Below are positions 24,259-36,751 of a stretch of 64,000 nt of DNA, piece after piece. This stretch comes from Crotophaga sulcirostris. Taxonomy: Eukaryota > Chordata > Aves > Cuculiformes > Crotophagidae. Position 1 is the stretch's first letter, and every line of letters starts with the position of its first letter. The stretch covers positions 916,978 to 980,977 of the forward strand of contig VYZB01000055.1 in assembly GCA_013397455.1 (NCBI GenBank), read 5' to 3'. Both the position numbers and the translations under genes were made by a program. The notes below the pieces were generated by a model that saw only the letters and a program-made list of their open reading frames with translations, was not told the DNA's origin and made no database searches.

Positions 24259-25010
24259 GAAGGAAAACAGATGAGAATCTCTTCCTTCAGTAATCAGTCC
24301 TGACCTTTGCAATGCTAAGCAGATATTTGGAGAGAAGAGGAGGGGAATGAATGTGAACCCAGACTGATGAAGTCTAATTTGTGACCAAAAGAGAAAGAAG
24401 CAGCAAAAGCAGGATCACAACCAATAGATCCATTCACAACCGAGTCTGTTCAATCTCTGTGCTGCTGTCTTTTGTCCTACACTTACATAGGGTCTCGATT
24501 CCTCTGTGCCGCTGGGTACCTCAATCCTTGTTTTTTTTCTAAGATATTATTTGGCTTGAATTATATGACAGCAATGCTCTTTTTAAAACATTAGTGTAAG
24601 TGAACAAAAATGTTGCATCCTTACATTTGTGCTTAGCCTTTGAAGGACACATTTCTTTAAAAATACCCAGCAGGGCCCTCCTTTTGACTCCCTGCCTGAA
24701 CGCACCTGTAGCATTCTCCAGATTTATCATCAGCATGATAACGCAGGAATGAGAAGTACAGTAACACTTAGGGTTTTCTTTAAATTTAGCTGAAAATATA
24801 GTGTTCATTTGTGTAAAATGTCAGGATACTTTTTAGGGTTTCTGTGTTCAATGGCACAGTTTTCCCAGTTTCCTACATATTAGATATGCAAAAGATGCAG
24901 TTTAACCTGGCTTTCACACACACAAAAAAATAAAATATTATGTTGCTTCATGGCTGGGCTGTGAAGCAAGAGGAGTCTTTGACTTGCTGGGCAAGGAGAC
25001 TGAGACTCAT
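24259..25010. other. Unannotated intergenic sequence
   Basis: No gene or repeat recognised. The sense CR1 copy begins immediately after it. Confidence 0.5.
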
Positions 25011-25507
25011 TTAATTTGGGCCCCTCACTACAAGAAGGACATAGAGGGGCTGGAGCATGTCCAGAGGAGGGCAATGAAGTTGAGGAAGGGTCTGGAGAAC
25101 AAGTGTTACGAAGAGCAGCTGAGGGACCTGGGGCTGTTTAATCTGGAGAAAAGGAGGCTGGGGAGAGATCTCATCGCTGCCTACAACTGCCTGAAAGGAG
25201 GCTGTAGGGGTGGGTGCTGGTCTCTTCTCCCAAGTAACAGATGACAGGATGAGAGGAAATGGCCTCAGGTTGCACCAGGGGAGGTTTAGATAGGATATTA
25301 GAAACAATTTCTTTACTGAAAGAGTGGTTAAACATTGGACCATGCTACCAGAGCGGTGGTGGAGTCTCCATCCCTGGAGGTGTTCAAAAAGCATGTAGAT
25401 GTGGCACTTCAGGACATGGTTTAGTGGGCACAGGGGCGTTGGGCTGACGGCTGGACTGGATGAGCTTAGAAGTGTTTTCCAACCCTAACGATTCTATGAT
25501 TCTGTAC
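25011..25507 (+). mobile_element. CR1 LINE fragment with remnant of the ORF2 C-terminus (subfamily B)
   Basis: About 500 bp of sense CR1. The 5' part still translates (frame of 25011-25244) as the C-terminal tail of the CR1 ORF2 endonuclease/reverse-transcriptase polyprotein. It has the recognisable order HVQRRA, then [14 protein letters not shown], then [13 protein letters not shown]. The 3' UTR follows ('tccctggaggtgttcaaaaa', 'ggactggatgagcttagaag') and ends with GATTCTATGATTCTGTA. The reverse-transcriptase and endonuclease domains are missing, so it cannot move by itself. It is the longest CR1 here together with the copies at 36752 and 31415. Confidence 0.95.
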
Positions 25508-26341
25508 AGGGAAGGTAGCAGCCATGTGGCTCTAGGAAGGGACATTTTTAATTTAAAAAATTGAGTCATAGAGGGGAATTAATTTTGAGGCTGACCAAGC
25601 AAAAGGGCTGGAATTTTAAACTTACATTTATGATGATGTCATGCCTGCAGAGGTTTCAGAATTTTATTATCGGCAGTAAAGCAATTTATGAATTTCTGAA
25701 GCAAAAGGAGATTGCTGGGACTAAGGGAAAACCTCTCTTCCTGTGGTTGTCTCCATTCTGAACATTCTCTCTCCAAGTCAAGACCACCCAGCCAGAGGCA
25801 CTGAGGGCTTCCTTTCCTACTAAAGGCAGACTGACTAATGTTTGTAAACTCTTTGCAATCTGCTGGTGTCATTGCTACATATCAGGAGTTTAAATATTCA
25901 ATATTTTAAGTAAATAGAGGACTGCGATGCTGCCAGCCTGATAAATATCAGAGGATTAAATTTGCTTAGAAAACTGAAGTAGCTGCAAATTAATTTAGTG
26001 TATTTAATCTGCGTTTAGGAGAAGGAAAACCCATTCATTTTAATATAGAAGCTCACTGTAATTTTTATGTTCATACTATTCCACTCTATTCCTAAGTACA
26101 TAAGAGGCAAATAATGCTGTTTCTTTGGGCAGATGGATACATTACTAGAAATGACAAGCCCATTAGATCAACAAGGACTATATAATTATCATGGGGAAAT
26201 AAAGCCAATAAATCTATCTGGTATAAATTATAGGCTTATGAAGTCATACATAATGAAATAAATATTTAATTTTTCTAAAATCCAGAATCTCACATTAGAA
26301 ACAGGAATATTAAAAATTAATTTCCATTTCTTATGACGGAT
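25508..26341. other. Unannotated intergenic sequence
   Basis: No gene or repeat recognised. Confidence 0.5.
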
Positions 26342-26567
26342 GCAGTGTGGTTGAGTGGTTTCATCATGGGCATGTACTCTCAAGCACTTCTTGATCCTAT
26401 TCCTGGTGCCGACATCGATTCACACCATGGTCCGAGACAAATCACTCAACCTCCCTGTGCTCCTTTGCCCACCTGTAAAGCCAAGATAGTGCTCATCCGC
26501 TTCACAGAACCATTAGGAGAATTAAGAAACCTCTGTTCTGCACCTTGAAGACATGAAATGCTCTGAA
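26342..26567 (+). mobile_element. Ancient MIR/CORE-SINE-like copy
   Basis: Nearly full length for a MIR-type element, with blocks in the right order. These are a tRNA-related head ('gtgtggttgagtggttt' at 26345) and 'attcctggtgcc' near 26399. Then come the CORE block 'caaatcactcaacctccctg' with 'cccacctgtaaagcca' (26439-26484) and a tail 'gaattaagaaacctctg...gaaatgctctg' near 26519-26563. The MIR consensus has '..gtggttagagc..', 'caagtcacttaacctctctg', 'cccatctgtaaaatgggg' and '..gattaaatgag..'. Birds retain few such copies; they date from before the bird/mammal split or early amniotes. The 71-codon frame over it is meaningless. Confidence 0.72.
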
Positions 26568-27482
26568 AACACAAAATAGTATTATTCAAGAGATGGAAAA
26601 AAAAATCTTCCATGGTTTGGAGATTTGCTCTTTGTCGTGAAATTTCTTAGCACCTGGCAGGAGTGATATCTCCTTCCATAATTTTGCCATCTCCCTCTTT
26701 GCAAAAGATTTATTATTTCAGACTCCTAACTAAGTCTGCCCCCCATTAAAAGAGAGATGTTTACTGTAAGTGGGCTCTTCCCTAAAAATAATTGGCAGTG
26801 TGTTCCTTGCAGAGGCACCGCAGAGAGCTCTGCAAACGATGCAGCCCCTGACAACGCGGGCCCTGCTCTCCGAACAAAGACTCAAACCATGTCTGCTCCC
26901 TAATTAGGGAGAAAAGGTGAAGGAAAAGGGCTATTGAGGGATATGCAATTATGCAATGGGAGCACAGACTAAGAGAAGCAAGGTTTAACAATTAGAACTT
27001 CTGCTATGTGTCTGTAGAAACAGCTTCTCTACAATGAATGAAGAAAATATTCCTTTTCAACAAGAGTTTTGCAAACCACAAGGAACAACGGGTGGCAACA
27101 CTATGAATAAGAACTGCAAGACTTGTACTTCAAAATAGAAGTACAATTGGTTTCATTTTTTGTAACAATCATATTTTATGCTATACTGCGTATTATATCT
27201 ACCCATTCTTTGCAGCACACTTCCAAAATTATTTGATTTCTTTTTCTGTCTGCCTGCCTACTCAGGTAGCATCCATTTATCTCACTTCAGAATTTATTTA
27301 CTTTTCTGAAGTAAAAGATAAATGAACTTAGTGGTAGCATGTTTTTTTTAATCTATATAATTGCGAGAAAATAGCATTTTAAACCTGAAATTCTAGTAAA
27401 GTATTTCAGATACATACGAATGGGCCTTGTATTCTAAAGCAGACTTTTAAAAAGATCCATACAGCTTACCAACCTCCCCCCC
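26568..27482. other. Unannotated intergenic sequence
   Basis: No gene or repeat recognised. Confidence 0.5.
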
Positions 27483-27521
27483 ATATATATATACGTGTAT
27501 ATATATACATATATATATAAC
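27483..27521. repeat. (TA)n microsatellite, interrupted
   Basis: Three TATATATA blocks separated by CGTG and CA interruptions, preceded by a short C-run. Confidence 0.9.
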
Positions 27522-28537
27522 AGTTTAATTCACTAGGTAGAAAGGCAAGATTTGCAACACGTTTTTGTCAGAGGTGGCTTAGAGGTGTTTTTACATGTAT
27601 CTACCGTGCTTGACTGGCATTAATAATGACCTTTGCATGATTAACTCAAAAGCCTGGGCTGGAAAGATAGCCAGCTATGCTTTAATTGTCGTTATGATGG
27701 AATTCACTTTGGCCTTGAAGTCTTTAGTAGGCTGTAAAATAGTGTCTATTCCAAATAAGCTCTGTTCTCTACCACCTATCTATCTCCCTTATATGCAGTA
27801 ACAGATTACAAGGGCAGAAAGAATTGCTGTCATCATGCCTCCTCCTTCAGACTGATCTTTGGGATATCCTTGGTGGTGAATGCCCTTTAGCCCTGATCAA
27901 GCTGTGGCTGAGCTAAGTTCCTCCTTCTAGGTAGACAATGATCTCAATTTAAAGATTTGAAGAATCCATTCTGCTTTTGACCAGCTATCTGCCTCTCTGA
28001 TTAGAAATATATTTTCTTATTTTTCAGCACTGAGTAGTTTGGCTGGATCTTGTTATGCGTTTGTGTGAGAGAAAAAGGAGCTGTCACTAGGAACAAGAAA
28101 ATAAGTATTTGCAGGCTGGCCATATCACATCTCAGTTTTCTTTTAAAGAAGAGTGAGCTAATTAAACCTCTAAGTATATGGCAGGTTTTCCAAACCTTGA
28201 ATCATGTAGTGAACCCTCTCTATTCTGTCAGCTTCACTTTCTAAAAAACCCTATTTAAAAAAGCATTTAATCATTTCACTGTGGTCTCAGAAGGTGAACT
28301 TCTCTAGAAATTGTAATTTTTCACTGCTCTTTCTGTAGATATGTAAATCCATGCTCACAGGAGGAAGATAAAATGACAATACCTGAAATAATCAGTTCCC
28401 TGCACAGATACCAAACCAATTCCTTCCCACGTGCGTCATACGCAGTACTATTTCCAGCAACTCAAGTGAATCACTGAAAACACACGAGCTAAGCTTTGAC
28501 CATCCATAACCACAGCTGTCCTGACGCTACATGGGCC
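27522..28537. other. Unannotated intergenic sequence
   Basis: No gene or repeat recognised up to the tandem repeat at the gap edge. Confidence 0.5.
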
Positions 28538-28567
28538 AGAAAAAGACCTCAAGAAAAAAGACCTCAA
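28538..28567. repeat. 15-bp tandem repeat running into the gap
   Basis: AAAAAGACCTCAAG-type units repeat with a 15-bp offset (GACCTCAA at 28545 and 28560). The second copy ends exactly at the first N. It probably marks the start of a longer array that the assembly could not resolve. Confidence 0.75.
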
Positions 28568-29372
28568 NNNNNNNNNNNNNNNNNNNNNNNNNNNNNNNNN
28601 NNNNNNNNNNNNNNNNNNNNNNNNNNNNNNNNNNNNNNNNNNNNNNNNNNNNNNNNNNNNNNNNNNNNNNNNNNNNNNNNNNNNNNNNNNNNNNNNNNNN
28701 NNNNNNNNNNNNNNNNNNNNNNNNNNNNNNNNNNNNNNNNNNNNNNNNNNNNNNNNNNNNNNNNNNNNNNNNNNNNNNNNNNNNNNNNNNNNNNNNNNNN
28801 NNNNNNNNNNNNNNNNNNNNNNNNNNNNNNNNNNNNNNNNNNNNNNNNNNNNNNNNNNNNNNNNNNNNNNNNNNNNNNNNNNNNNNNNNNNNNNNNNNNN
28901 NNNNNNNNNNNNNNNNNNNNNNNNNNNNNNNNNNNNNNNNNNNNNNNNNNNNNNNNNNNNNNNNNNNNNNNNNNNNNNNNNNNNNNNNNNNNNNNNNNNN
29001 NNNNNNNNNNNNNNNNNNNNNNNNNNNNNNNNNNNNNNNNNNNNNNNNNNNNNNNNNNNNNNNNNNNNNNNNNNNNNNNNNNNNNNNNNNNNNNNNNNNN
29101 NNNNNNNNNNNNNNNNNNNNNNNNNNNNNNNNNNNNNNNNNNNNNNNNNNNNNNNNNNNNNNNNNNNNNNNNNNNNNNNNNNNNNNNNNNNNNNNNNNNN
29201 NNNNNNNNNNNNNNNNNNNNNNNNNNNNNNNNNNNNNNNNNNNNNNNNNNNNNNNNNNNNNNNNNNNNNNNNNNNNNNNNNNNNNNNNNNNNNNNNNNNN
29301 NNNNNNNNNNNNNNNNNNNNNNNNNNNNNNNNNNNNNNNNNNNNNNNNNNNNNNNNNNNNNNNNNNNNNNNN
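28568..29372. other. Assembly gap, 805 N
   Basis: Unresolved bases. Any reading frame crossing this span on either strand is an artefact of translating N. The left edge is a 15-bp tandem repeat, while the right edge (AT-rich with a CCCCCC run) does not continue it. Confidence 1.
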
Positions 29373-31414
29373 GAGATAAAAATATTTATTCCCCCCAAAA
29401 AATTTCAGAGCCTGGAGGAACTGGAGTTCACATCCCTAAAATGCACCGTGAATGTTACCTACAAAATATGCTTTAGATAAATTTTGCAATTTCCTTTTGC
29501 CGCATTCTCTGGGAGTATTTTACATTCTGCCTTGGGGATAGATCTTGACACAAAGGACTGGATAATGCAGCCCCAGTTCATGTCAGAGTGTACCTATGCC
29601 ATGGAAAAAAAATCTCACTGCCTTCAATGAGATGTGGGTATATCTAAGGCATACTAATATGAGCAAGAGTTGATGACTAACATGAGCATCTGCTTCAAAA
29701 ACACCACAGCTAGAGCTGAGATATTATTATAGACAGTCTATTGTACTTGCAAAAGACAAGTAAAGAGTTCTTCGTTGAGAATACATGTCAGAAAAATGAC
29801 ATGTTTTCATCACTTCCAGCCATAGTTAAAAGATTCAGAATACATTAACCAGCTGAAGGAAAAATACTTCCAGCTTTTGTATCACAGTGGGAATCTGTAA
29901 ATGCAAGTTACAATGTAACAGACAATTAGTGTGAATCCAACCGTTCATCATTTCTAAAAAGTTCATAATTTATTTTTTTTTAATGCACACAGAGGAATGC
30001 AATATTTTTCACCGAGTTCACAATGCTCCAGTCTGGGGGATCTGAACTAATGGAAGGCATTTAGGGTGGGCAGGACTGACTCAGTAGCTGCAGCTGAGTA
30101 GTTCTTTAATACAAAGCTTCAGATGATCAGCTATTTCAGCCCAAGCATACATTCCTGCATTCCACTATAAAATGATCCAAATCCGTTTGATGAAAGTCTG
30201 CTTGATAATTCAGCATGCCAACTGGCAGGGGATCCTGGGCTTTGCTGTCAATAACTTCTTATCAGTGGCAGCTATTTCTTCTGGTTTCTTTCCTAAACCA
30301 GCTTTGGTGTTTCCTTTCTGCAGAAAACTTCAGACATTCTCCAGGCACTGAATTGCAAACGTTTACAAGGACAGCTATAGGAATGCATGGCATCGTTTCC
30401 AAAAGGGATTGCTTGTGCTGGCACAGGCAAGAGTCTGAGGACAGTGGTTTTGGCTAAAGCTTTCCTCTAGTAACCAGGTACTGGCTCAGAACCACCCTTT
30501 TGTGAAAGGACTGTGCCCAGGTGGATGGCCAGTACTGGTCCTTCTCACCCCAACTCTGTTTTAATGAAGCCCACTTGGACATCTTCTCTGAATCCAGACT
30601 GACAGCACGAGCCTGATTTACTCTTTGTCAGGAGTAGCCAAGAGCACAGAAATTTAGGGTCCAGGCTTTAGTCAAATTAGACTTACAAGGAAAACCATGC
30701 TAGATGTGTATAAAAATAGCTGGTTAGTTGTGAATAACAGTTTATTAAAAAAAAAAAAAAGAGGAAAATTACTTTGTGATTATTTAGGAAGCACAGCAGG
30801 GAAGGGGAAAGAAGTTGTTAGGAAAGATGTGCCCACAAAGGCAAAAGGTGTGTGCACCCCTCAGGCAGAGACACAGCTACAGCCCTGAGTGTGACTGACA
30901 CAGCTAAAAGGAGGCACAAGGGGATATGAATACAAAAAGCCTGGGAAAATGAGTATGTGTATCACTTTAGAAAGAAAACCAGTTATTTTTGAATACTCAC
31001 AAAAAGAGAGAGAAAGTAAATTGAAACCTTTACGCAGCCACGTTTGTCAGTTCCATTTAAAATATATGGCTTTAAAAATGGGGAAACAGATCCCTGAAAA
31101 TGTTCCCCTACCAACTCAGATCATTACCCAGCCCATCTGTGTCGGTGCAACCCTCTCCTGAGCTTTACCCTCCTGTCACAAAGCTTGTTTTTCTCATGCA
31201 TTTAAAGTAGCACCAATTTCACTACGACATACAAGAAGAAGATAGTTAATGGAAATGTGTGGCTATGAAGAAAGAAACCTGGTTGTTATTCCCTGCTCCA
31301 CCAGAACAGCACTTTTTGCCCCGCAGGATCCAGGGAGGCTGCACTCTGGTAGCTGTGAAATCTTCACACAATGTCACACGGAAAGAAACTAAAAGACAAG
31401 AAAAGAATTACCAC
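29373..31414. other. Intergenic DNA, no recognised elements
   Basis: 2 kb without an identified gene or dispersed repeat. It includes an A14-type run near 30748-30761 and a weak ancient-repeat-like palindromic core 'tctcactgccttcaatgaga' at 29613-29632. Confidence 0.5.
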
Positions 31415-31804
31415 GGAATCGAAGAATTCTAGAACGGTTTGGGTTGGAAAGGTCATTAAAGCCCATCCAGTTCCACCCCTGCCATGGGCAGGGACACCTC
31501 CCACTGGATCAGGGGGCTCCAAGCCCCATCCAACCTGGCCTGGAACACCTCCAGGGATGGGGCAGCCACCACTTCCCTGGGCAACCTGGGCCAGGACCTC
31601 CCCACCCTCACAGGAAAACATTTCTTCCTAAGATCTCATCTCAGTCTCCCCTCTTTCAGCTGAAATCCATTTCCCTTCATCCTGTCCCTGCACCCCCTGA
31701 TCAAGAGCCCCTCCCCAGCTTTCCTGGAGCCCCTTTCAATACTTGGAGGGTGCTCTGATTTCTCCCCAGAGCCTTGCCTTCTCTGGGTTAAACAAGCTAA
31801 ACAG
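31415..31804 (-). mobile_element. CR1 LINE fragment, longer 3' UTR copy (subfamily A)
   Basis: It starts 'ggaatcgaagaattctag' and follows subfamily A: 'ggatcagggggctccaag', 'ccaccacttccctgggcaac' and 'atcctgtccctgcaccccct'. It then goes on to 'cccagagccttgccttctct' near 31765. About 390 bp remain. It is close in sequence to the copy at 32471, only ~670 bp away in the same orientation. Confidence 0.95.
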
Positions 31805-32470
31805 TTAGTATTATCACTAATCACCTTCAGCATTTTTTATCACTGTATTTAGTTAGATTTTTTTATCCTTGCTTGAATTATTTTAAGTAGACTCCTGCTC
31901 TGTTGTCCAGCCTTTCCTCCTTTTTACTTTAGCCCTGCAACTCCCCTAAAAAGGAGACAAAATTTAGTATAAATTTTGTAATGGCCAAATTAACTGGCAT
32001 TTCCAGGCTGCCTCAGCTGTCAATGCCTGTGGTGGCAGGAGGGGTTTTGCCAGCACCACTTTTATTAAAATCTATATATACATATAGCCAAGAAGAGTGT
32101 GGGAGCTGTTTCCCAAAAGAATGTTGAAAGTCACTACCGACATTCGTGTATATCATTCCAACGTGTCATAAGCATGCAGGGCAGACAAATAAAAAGAAAA
32201 AATGCTTTACCGGAAAGTTAATGTTACAAAGCTGCTTAATTAATAAAATGGCTTAGTAGGTGCCATTAAGCACCTCTTTAGGTTAATTTTAGTCTCGGCA
32301 GGGGTGTGGATAAAAAGGAAGTAATTTTACACCTTCTTCCAGAAAAAGCATCATTTTATTAGATCAGAAGGGACTAGGCTTTTCCAGTTCTTGCATTTAT
32401 CTTCCTGCACTGTGTGGTGACAAGTTCTCTCTCTGTTTCAAGCCTTACAAAAGTACTAAGCCTATTATTT
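31805..32470. other. Spacer between two subfamily-A CR1 copies
   Basis: Unique-looking AT-rich sequence. No gene recognised. Confidence 0.5.
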
Positions 32471-32705
32471 CATAGAATCACAGAATTGTTTGGGTCGGAA
32501 AGGACCTCAAAGCCCATCCAGTCCCACCCCCTGCCATGGGCAGGGACACCTCCCACTGGATCAGGGGGCTCCAAGCCCCATCCAGCCTGGCCTGGAACAC
32601 CTCCAGGGATGGGGCAGCCACAGCGTCTCCGGGCAACCTGTGCCAGGGCCTCATCTCCCTCACAGGAAGACATTTCTTCCTAATATTTAGTCTAAATCTA
32701 AAATA
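32471..32705 (-). mobile_element. CR1 LINE fragment (subfamily A)
   Basis: It starts CATAGAATCACAGAATTG and contains 'ggatcagggggctccaag' and 'ggatggggcagccacag'. It ends in 'taatatttagtctaaatct'. Minus orientation, 5'-truncated, about 235 bp. Several overlapping frames on both strands open across it because the CR1 3' UTR lacks stops. Confidence 0.95.
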
Positions 32706-34548
32706 CAAACCCAGCTCCAATAAATAGTAATTTAAGTCCACACCGGTCTCTTACTCACACACTAAGAATTTGAGGCCAAATTTGAAACTGAAGCACACTG
32801 TCCATTTCTAAAGTGGAATTATGTTCTTTACCACTCTTCCACTCTTAGTCCAAGCTAGATCAGATCGTTTTTATTTAAGCCCATAAAATGGAAGAAAAGA
32901 CACAAGAAAACACAATAATTCATCCAAACATGCTGTTTCCAGTGAAGAGCTCTCTCATGGCTAATTCTCTCCAAAGACAGCCGTCTATACGTGAAACACA
33001 AAGTCTCATCTATGACAATACTTCTACAATTATGCTCTCAGCATTTCCTATGTAAGCAAGCTTGACACATGCCTGCTATTTCATAGTTAAAACCATATCT
33101 TTTAATAAAAACTACAGACTTTTTCAAGCATTTTTTAAATATGCAGAAACGAAGAGCGCACTTGCTTTTTTTACCTTTCTAGTGAGGAGACCTATTTTAT
33201 GTGACTTTGCAACAGTAACCGAGACAATTAAATAAACACATTAAACATCTCAGCAATTGATTTTGACAGAAGTAAAATAATGCACTGGAAGTTCAAAGGA
33301 AATGCTATGCTCTAACTACGTTACCTTACCTCATACGCCGGCTGACAAACAGCTTTCCAGGGCTCCAAATTTACACATTAGTGTTCAGATACTTAAACGT
33401 TTAAAATATTTAAATCTGGATTTACTTGTTATCCTAAGCAGCCTCCTGCAGGTTTACAGCCCTAAGTTCTTCCAATTTGTCTAATTCTAGGCTATCTTTG
33501 CATGACACGTTGGAGCACGTTTAGCAAACACACTTGTTCCTGAGCTGTTGCAGCAACTTCAGCCAGTTCTGAAATCAAGTGTGTAGCTTGGACACTGCTC
33601 ATCCTGGGTAATGCTAAGTAACCTCTAGGGTCCAAACCTCAGTTGTCCTGAGGCTTTTTGATATGAAAGATAAAACATGAACTGATAAATAGGTCCTGTA
33701 GCACCTATGGCTTGGCATCTGCCTGCTCTCAACCCCAGTGCCACAAAGAACTAAAAGAGAAAAGTAGAAGTAAGAAAAAACAAACACAAACTTAAAATAA
33801 AAAAACAAACAAACAAAAAAAATCCCACCGCCAAAAACCTCCTTCATTTAAAAGAGGAATGAATTTTTTATACCTTCAACACCTCAAAATCGGAATGTAA
33901 CGGTATGTCAAGCCATCTTAGTACATCAGAGAGAATAAAGGGTACACAAGACCAATTCAGTAAGATATTCACTGTAAGACACAATGAAGTGACAGGAATT
34001 TATTTATAACAATCAAAATGAAAAGAGGACAGAGATGAGAGCACAACCTAATACGCATTACTCACATTATCTACAGTCCATGCCAGGCTTAGTTCCACTG
34101 AATGATTTCTCCGCTCACTTATTATCGTGCATTTTCGTGGTTTGCCAGTGTTGAAACTGCAGATAACTGGTGTCCCTTTCCCCACTGAGTGGGAGAGTTT
34201 AATATAGGAGATAATATCAGTGTTTCAAGTCCTATACCTGCTATGACAGGATGTGGGTTTGTGATCCTAAGAGAAGCCTCTTTGTCAGACCCTTTTCCAC
34301 AATCTCTTTACTCATTAACTTATTATAAATAGTGCACACTAAAAACCAGTGCATAGTCCACAGAAATAAACCCAGGCAAGATTTTCCTGCTCAGGCTCAT
34401 TCACTGCTTTATCAGTTTGAAGGTGTATTTGTTTATATTCAAAAGCTTCACTGTGTCTCATGACATGACAACATTTGGGGGAAGAAGTGAGGCCAATTCC
34501 ACACCCTGTCCTAAAGTACTTTATAATTATCTTTTTCCAAACACAATA
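32706..34548. other. Intergenic DNA with an A-rich tract
   Basis: No gene recognised. An A-rich AAAC-unit tract lies at about 33775-33825. Confidence 0.5.
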
Positions 34549-34697
34549 AAATCACAATCATTTAGATTGGAAAAGGCCTTTAACAGCATCGAGTTCAACC
34601 CTTAACCTAACCCTGCCAAGCTACCACTAAATCATGTCCCTAAGCACCACATCTCTGCATCTTTTAAATCCCTCTAGGGATGGTGACTCAACCACTT
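34549..34697 (-). mobile_element. CR1 LINE fragment, old
   Basis: The blocks 'agattggaaaaggcctttaa', 'taaatcatgtccctaagcac' and 'tctagggatggtgactcaac' match the reverse complement of a CR1 3' end. It is more diverged than the others, with the terminal octamers eroded. Confidence 0.8.
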
Positions 34698-36751
34698 ATT
34701 TTGGATCCTGGAGCCACGATTGCCTGCAAGCCAATGCAACCAGTGCAGCAGCCAAAGATGCTGTTATCAAAGCCACCCCTTCAGTGCAGCTTTGTTCTTC
34801 AAACTCTTGGCCACTATTAAAAGAAACGCTGAACTTAAACCTGAGCATGTTATCATTCCAGTGTCTCTCTCTTCTTAAATCTATTTTCATCCCACATGAA
34901 CACAGTGCTGGTTCCCAGCAGGGTTACTGGGACAGCTAATTTGCATTGCAGGGGTACAGCAGCTGAGGAAGTGAAGGCACAATGCTGAAAGTGATAAATG
35001 GTTTAAGCATCATTTTTCAGCTTCTTGCATTGATGCTTTTGAAAAAAAAAACAAGCCCTCTTTTCCTCCTTTCTCCCTCAGTTCTGTAGGGCAGCAGAGA
35101 GGTCAGAATGTGACCTCTGCAAATACCACATTACTGAAATGCAGGATCTGCCTCCTCCAGCACCTGGCTTTGCTTTTGACAATTGCAGGAGATCCAAAGG
35201 CTCAAGGCTTCTGGAAACCTCGGGCTGAACGGGGGGCTTTTGGGTCCCTCCCTGAGCTGAAGCTGCCTACAATTGAAAAAGAAAGGTCATAACATTCCCA
35301 GTGTAAATTCATCTTTAGCCCATTTTGGGTAGTTTGCTCTTGCTACTGCTCTTATAAAACTATTGGCAAAGCTGAAGTCTTTTAATCGTTAAAAATGTCT
35401 AATTTCCAACTTATATGTCCTTGGGTCAAGTAGCTATTTATCTGCTCTCAAGCCAGTGTTACAGTCTGTTCTACCTCAAATACTTTCTGACATTCTCTGG
35501 CATTTATTACTGTCCTCCACAATTTCTTCATGGCTATCAATATTAATATTTCTCTGACTTGACTTCACAAAGACAGGCACTCCAAGCTCTCAGGTTTTTT
35601 ATTTTCTGGGTTCAGGTATTATAAGCTAAAGACAGATATCTGTGTCATGAATTTTTGAGCTGGAATCAATTCCAGCTTTTCAATCTGAAGTCTTCCAGGC
35701 CAATTTGCTGAAGTGCAACACTATCTGGATGTCTCCTTGAGGCACTCAAGTTGGAGAAAAGCAGTACCTCCCCCAAAAAATTAACGTTAAGTAAATATTT
35801 CTAACAACTTACTCAAACAAGTCCTTTAAAATTAGCTTTAGCCCTACGGGAAACTCAGAACCTTAGGGACTTACTTTAAAAATACTATTGAAGGAAAATA
35901 CAGAATTTTAATGAATATATGCTAAATATCCTATGACTTGGAGCACTTAAGATGCAATCGATCTCACCACAGTGGTGACAAGCTCGGGAGCAGTGAACAC
36001 AGAGACTTATCATCAGCTAAAAAGCTCAAAACAGAATTACATTCTTTGCTTGTCACAAAAGCACTAATCCTGAGAGGGTGTGGGAAGGCAATTTACATAC
36101 AAAATTGGAGGCAGGTAGCTAATGTACTCTGATTTTTCACTCAAACTCCATTTCAGTGACAGAAGAGCCTTTTTTCTGTAGCCACACACTTAGAAAAAAA
36201 TGAGTGATTGTATTCCTCATCCACTATCACTTTTTCTATTGCACTGGAGAATTATTTTGCGTTCTGCTGAAAATTGTAAGGCAGCCTAATGAAAATTGGC
36301 CAGCCCCTGTCTTCTCATCATTTCAAAACCCCTAAAAATACTATTTACAAAGTATGCAACTGGAAAGCTGCACTGAATTATGTATAAAGAACACATTTCT
36401 TTGAATTTCATTGCCTTTTGATGGCAAGAAATTGACAGACTGAAGGATGTTATCCTGCCATGTAGCAAGTCAGATGAAGAGCTCTGTAAAGTTTTCTTTC
36501 TTTCAAGCACATCCATCTCCTGGAAGTGGGTACCTGGGAGTGCCATTATGATACCTTTTTTTTTTTTTTAATACTTACATCTGGTGGTAATGTTTTTTTT
36601 CAGAAATCTTCTCCCAAATGTTAAACTGAGTGCCTAGAATCAGCCCTTTCTTCTCTATCATGTGCCATCATTTCCTTGACGACTCTTTGCCATTCACACC
36701 TGACAGGACAGCTGGGTAATCTTCTAAATTCAAAGGGACTCTGTTGACTTT
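34698..36751. other. Intergenic DNA, no recognised elements
   Basis: No gene or repeat recognised. A short perfect hairpin, AGCTGGAA-tcaa-TTCCAGCT, lies near 35659-35678. Confidence 0.5.

Noticed and set aside
24984..25394. Frames in both directions over the CR1 at 25011 as candidate genes
   Set aside because: The sense frame is the tail of CR1 ORF2 without its catalytic domains, and the antisense frame is its shadow.
26333..26548. 71-codon frame on the plus strand
   Set aside because: It lies in the MIR-like SINE and has no coding meaning.
28448..29476. Long frames on both strands (about 280-326 codons) across the gap
   Set aside because: They consist almost wholly of translated N and are assembly-gap artefacts.
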